Shown here: positions 61,699 to 64,000 of the stretch, in pieces
How the letters are laid out: each line of letters opens with the position of its first letter
Numbering within the stretch: position 1 is the stretch's first letter
Source: Diplonema japonicum
Lineage: Eukaryota; Euglenozoa; Diplonemea; Diplonemida; Diplonemidae
Reading direction: 5' to 3'
DNA: 64,000 nt
NCBI GenBank assembly: GCA_964019335.1
Contig: OZ025651.1
Span: forward strand, 868,001 to 932,000
Made by a program: the position numbers and the translations under genes
Notes under the pieces: generated by a model
What the model saw: the letters and a program-made list of their open reading frames with translations, nothing else
The model's database searches: none
Told to the model about the DNA's origin: nothing

Positions 61699-61959
61699 AA
61701 AGGGGAGGGGGAGGTACTAATAGCGTTACCTCGAGGTTCCGCATTTTACCATCGAGGGCCCGGGCATGACTTCCTCCCTCAACTTTTTCATGTACTCCTC
61801 TACATGAAGGACAGTTGGAGCCTTCACCCCTTCTTGACTTCTCCACCATCTCGGACCAAGCCTTCTCGTACCTCGCACGGCTCTTCACAGGCAGTCTTTC
61901 CTGCCAGTCGCCCTTCTCTTTCTGCTGCTTTGGAATTTGAAACCTAAAGGTGGAAAAGT

Positions 61960-62050
61960 TAGGTTTACTGGGGATTGAACCTAGGCATATTACTTACCGG
62001 AAAGCACCACTACTTCACGGAAAACAGGCCATAATTTCACCGTGAACCTA
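61960..62050 (-). repeat. tRNA-like / SINE-like element (minus strand)
   Basis: On the minus strand a box B-like GGTTCAATCCC follows a box A-like TGAAGTAGTGG at normal spacing. The ends are the inverted repeat TAGGTT/AACCTA (61960-61965 and 62045-62050), and TTCACGG/CCGTGAA pair inside. It does not fold into a clean cloverleaf, so a tRNA-derived SINE or tRNA relic is likelier than an active tRNA. Confidence 0.4.
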
Positions 62051-62184
62051 TGAGATTTAGCATGAAGTAATGGGCCCCCGAGTGAGTGAAGTAATTTCAG
62101 AAGAGTGAAATAAAAAAAAAAGAGAAGGCTTTACAGTCTTCCCAAAGAAAAGACACACCTTGCTGTGATGTTCTTCTTTTACTA

Positions 62185-62191
62185 TTTCCAG
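62185..62191 (+). promoter_or_regulatory. Trans-splice acceptor for the RING gene
   Basis: TTTCCAG after a T/C-rich stretch, 32 bases before the ATG, with an A21 tract inside the leader. It fits the pyrimidine-AG-polyA-ATG order seen at other genes. Confidence 0.5.
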
Positions 62192-62223
62192 TCCCAAAAA
62201 AAAAAAAAAAAAAAAAGGAAGGG

Positions 62224-63243
62224 ATGTCTGAAGAATGGCATCCCAACGGGGGCAGCCCGTCTCAAGAAGCAGGCAGAGTGGTGCTGCGCATGTCGGCAGG
62301 GAACAACGTACGGGATGTGACATGGAACATGCGCATTGACACCTTCTTCAGCTCCGGGTTGGCGGTTTTGGAGCAGCTTATCGCGCTCCGTGGCAGGCTG
62401 CGTGCCCTGTCGGGGATGAGGGGCACCCTCAACGACCTCCTTCTCGAACACGTGATGCAAGTAAGCTTCCAGGAGGTGAAGGACCAAGGCTCCCCGCCCA
62501 TAACCGAAGAAGACTGGAAGAACCTCAAAGAGATATCAATCAGCAAGTACCACATGCAGGACGAATCGAACGCGTCATGCTGCATCTGCAAGGACGAGTT
62601 TGCGTTGAATCAAAAAGCAGTCCAACTACCATGCGGACATGTGTATTGTAAAGATTGTATCAAAGAATGGCTTGACAGCCACAGGACATGCCCTATGTGC
62701 CGTGAGGAGGTCGTGGGGGTGGGGCCTCAGAAGTGGCGGTTGGACGAATGCGGCTTCGAACAACTGAGAGGCCAGGAGTGCTTTCTTAGCACCGCAGGAC
62801 CTGGATCTCTCATCATATTGAGCAAGTGTTCCCATTCCTTTCACAGGGCTTGCTTGAGACGGCACCTTCGGCTCAGAATGCGGGACAACAGCGAGACGTT
62901 CAAGTTGGACTGCCCTCTCTGCCACACCCCGAACACATTGGCACGCGCAGATTTGTGCTCAGGGGGTGTTCTTGTCCCGTTGCCCACTCCTGCTACACCG
63001 TGTACTATTAAGTCTTCTGTTGGGCTGAAGAAATCGCACCGTCCGTTGCCGCCTTCGCCGACGCCTGGAGGGAGTTTGGGGGGGACGCTGTCAGACGGTT
63101 TGAAGGAACCCAGAAAGGAGTTGAAAAGAAGGGACAGGGACGCTGTCACAACCACAGGCACCGCAGCAGCCCAGGGGCTTGCAGGGCCTTATGCGGCAAG
63201 GTTTGGGGGAAGGAAAAAAAAAAAGAAAAAAAAAAAACAGTAG
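62224..63243 (+). CDS. RING-finger protein (putative E3 ubiquitin ligase)
   Basis: 339 residues. The RING at ~119-160 has C119-x2-C122 (CCICKDEF), LPCGHVYCKDCI and CPMC, the C3HC4-type set that binds two zinc ions and recruits an E2 enzyme. A second cluster (~198-240: SKCSHSFHRACLRRHL, then DCPLC) looks like a partial RING. N-terminal ~100 residues are not recognised. The basic C-terminus ends in a run of lysines encoded by A-tracts. Targets cannot be inferred. Start: the ATG after the A21 leader. Confidence 0.88.
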   Translation: MSEEWHPNGGSPSQEAGRVVLRMSAGNNVRDVTWNMRIDTFFSSGLAVLEQLIALRGRLRALSGMRGTLNDLLLEHVMQVSFQEVKDQGSPPITEEDWKNLKEISISKYHMQDESNASCCICKDEFALNQKAVQLPCGHVYCKDCIKEWLDSHRTCPMCREEVVGVGPQKWRLDECGFEQLRGQECFLSTAGPGSLIILSKCSHSFHRACLRRHLRLRMRDNSETFKLDCPLCHTPNTLARADLCSGGVLVPLPTPATPCTIKSSVGLKKSHRPLPPSPTPGGSLGGTLSDGLKEPRKELKRRDRDAVTTTGTAAAQGLAGPYAARFGGRKKKKKKKKQ

Positions 63244-63764
63244 CCGGTCGCACGGTCGGCGAAGCAGCGCTTCGAGTAGTACAGCCCGAGGTCCCCAGAC
63301 ATGATTCCTCTTTCCATTATGCCTTTTTCACCTTTTTTTTGATGTGGGCTGGGGGAGTAAAAAATCTTCCTTTTTGCATGGAATGGGGGTTTTTTTTTTT
63401 TTTTTAATTTCTTTTTTTTTATCCCTCCCTATTTCCCCCTCATTTGTTTTCTTTTGCACCCTTTATCAGGGATGTAGGGAGCTTCTGAGGATCTTGGGGA
63501 ACAAAAAAGTTTTTTTTTTTTTACTCCGCATATTTCCCCTCCCCTTTATTTATCACGCATTAGTATTCCTTGAAGAATATACTTTTGAAATATTTTAAAG
63601 AATGATTGGGGGGGGGGGGGGGGGGGTTACGAGAACAAAAGAAAGGGAAAAAAACTTTTTTTTTCCTTACCTCTTTATTCTAGATATGCAAATTGTAAAA
63701 TAAAAGGAAAGCGTTTTTTTTCTTGTTTTTTTAACGTTCATTTTTTATTAAATGTGCCTTTTGG

Positions 63765-63801
<37 letters not shown>

Positions 63802-64000
63802 CCCTTTGAAATCAGCTTTCCAAACAACACTTGATATGTTTCAAGATTACACGCTCTATGTTCCAGTGAAGAGAACAAAAAAAAAAGTGCAGTTTTCTTT
63901 CTTTTTTTTTCTTCTTTTGGACATCAAACCCGCCTCCCCGGATATTTTGCCTACATTATTTTCTCACACTCTCTTCTCGTTTTTCCTCTTCTCGTTCCCT
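63244..64000. other. Low-complexity end region
   Basis: No gene. T-tracts (about 63390-63410 and 63765-63800), G19 at 63608-63626 and A-rich stretches. Its composition equals that of the other spacers, so a further gene probably begins beyond the window. Confidence 0.65.
63608..63626. repeat. Poly-G run (19 bases)
   Basis: Uninterrupted G run in the terminal spacer, similar to the one at 41940. Confidence 0.85.

Larger units (their letters stand above)
61699..62223. other. Spacer with a minus-strand relic and a tRNA-like element
   Basis: Mixed-composition DNA unlike the homopolymer spacers. Minus-strand frame across 61930-61700 reads EKGDWQERLPVKSRARYEKA followed by WSEMVEKSRRGEGSNC. A tRNA-like segment lies at 61960-62050 on the minus strand. 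TTTCCAG at 62185-62191 and A21 (62196-62216) lead into the next ATG. Confidence 0.6.

Noticed and set aside
1-64000. CRISPR arrays, rRNA genes and bacterial promoters or ribosome-binding sites
   Set aside because: No regularly spaced repeats with unique spacers, no rRNA core sequences recognised, and the gene content is eukaryotic.

Overview
This window looks like nuclear DNA of a protist. Proteins belong to eukaryote-only families: VPS53 of the GARP complex, MYND, FYVE-like and RING zinc fingers, DUF2009, a giant DUF3638/DUF3645 ATPase, a cyclic-nucleotide-gated-type channel, sphingosine kinase and a CLU-like/TPR/IQ protein. Two genes are interrupted by short GT-AG introns. Every confident gene (about 21) lies on the + strand. 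Spacers are built of homopolymers and purine or pyrimidine tracts. Many genes show the order pyrimidine tract, AG, A-rich leader, ATG. This is what one expects of a polycistronic, spliced-leader trans-splicing genome. Together with a Bodo/trypanosomatid-style LRR protein and scarce introns it suggests a euglenozoan, perhaps a diplonemid. A dinoflagellate or perkinsid relative is the main alternative. The assignment is inference; no spliced-leader gene was found here.

Layout. 1-114 holds the end of an upstream gene. 925-2658 is a ubiquitin-like/LRR protein. 2805-14222 is a 3805-residue DUF3638/DUF3645 ATPase. 14.7-19.1 kb holds a GNAT acetyltransferase, a DUF2009 protein and a Tudor-like protein. 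20.1-26.0 kb holds sphingosine kinase (frame broken once), a DExH helicase with an unusual motif II, and a CNG-type channel. 26.6-30.3 kb holds a small protein, VPS53 in three exons and a small unknown. 30.7-39.4 kb holds a MYND protein with a long acidic repeat tail and a mucin-like seven-helix membrane protein. 39.6-45.2 kb is a poor region: a probable retroelement tail, about 4 kb of low-complexity DNA and a GC-rich island carrying a dispersed repeat. 45.2-52.4 kb holds an SGNH-like ectoenzyme, an ankyrin/IQANK1-like protein, a coiled-coil protein, a small basic protein and isocitrate lyase with highly biased codons. 53.4-60.5 kb is one gene for a CLU-like/TPR/21-IQ protein whose introns all lie at the 3' end. 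The rest holds an unknown protein, a relic segment with a tRNA-like minus-strand element, and a RING protein.

The genes do not form one pathway. They are housekeeping, membrane-traffic, signalling and cytoskeletal genes, as expected where co-transcription does not imply common function. Isocitrate lyase implies a glyoxylate cycle. VPS53 and sphingosine kinase belong to endosome-Golgi traffic and lipid signalling. The IQ, ankyrin and coiled-coil proteins may be cytoskeletal or flagellar. Several dispersed short repeats in the spacers point to decayed mobile elements.
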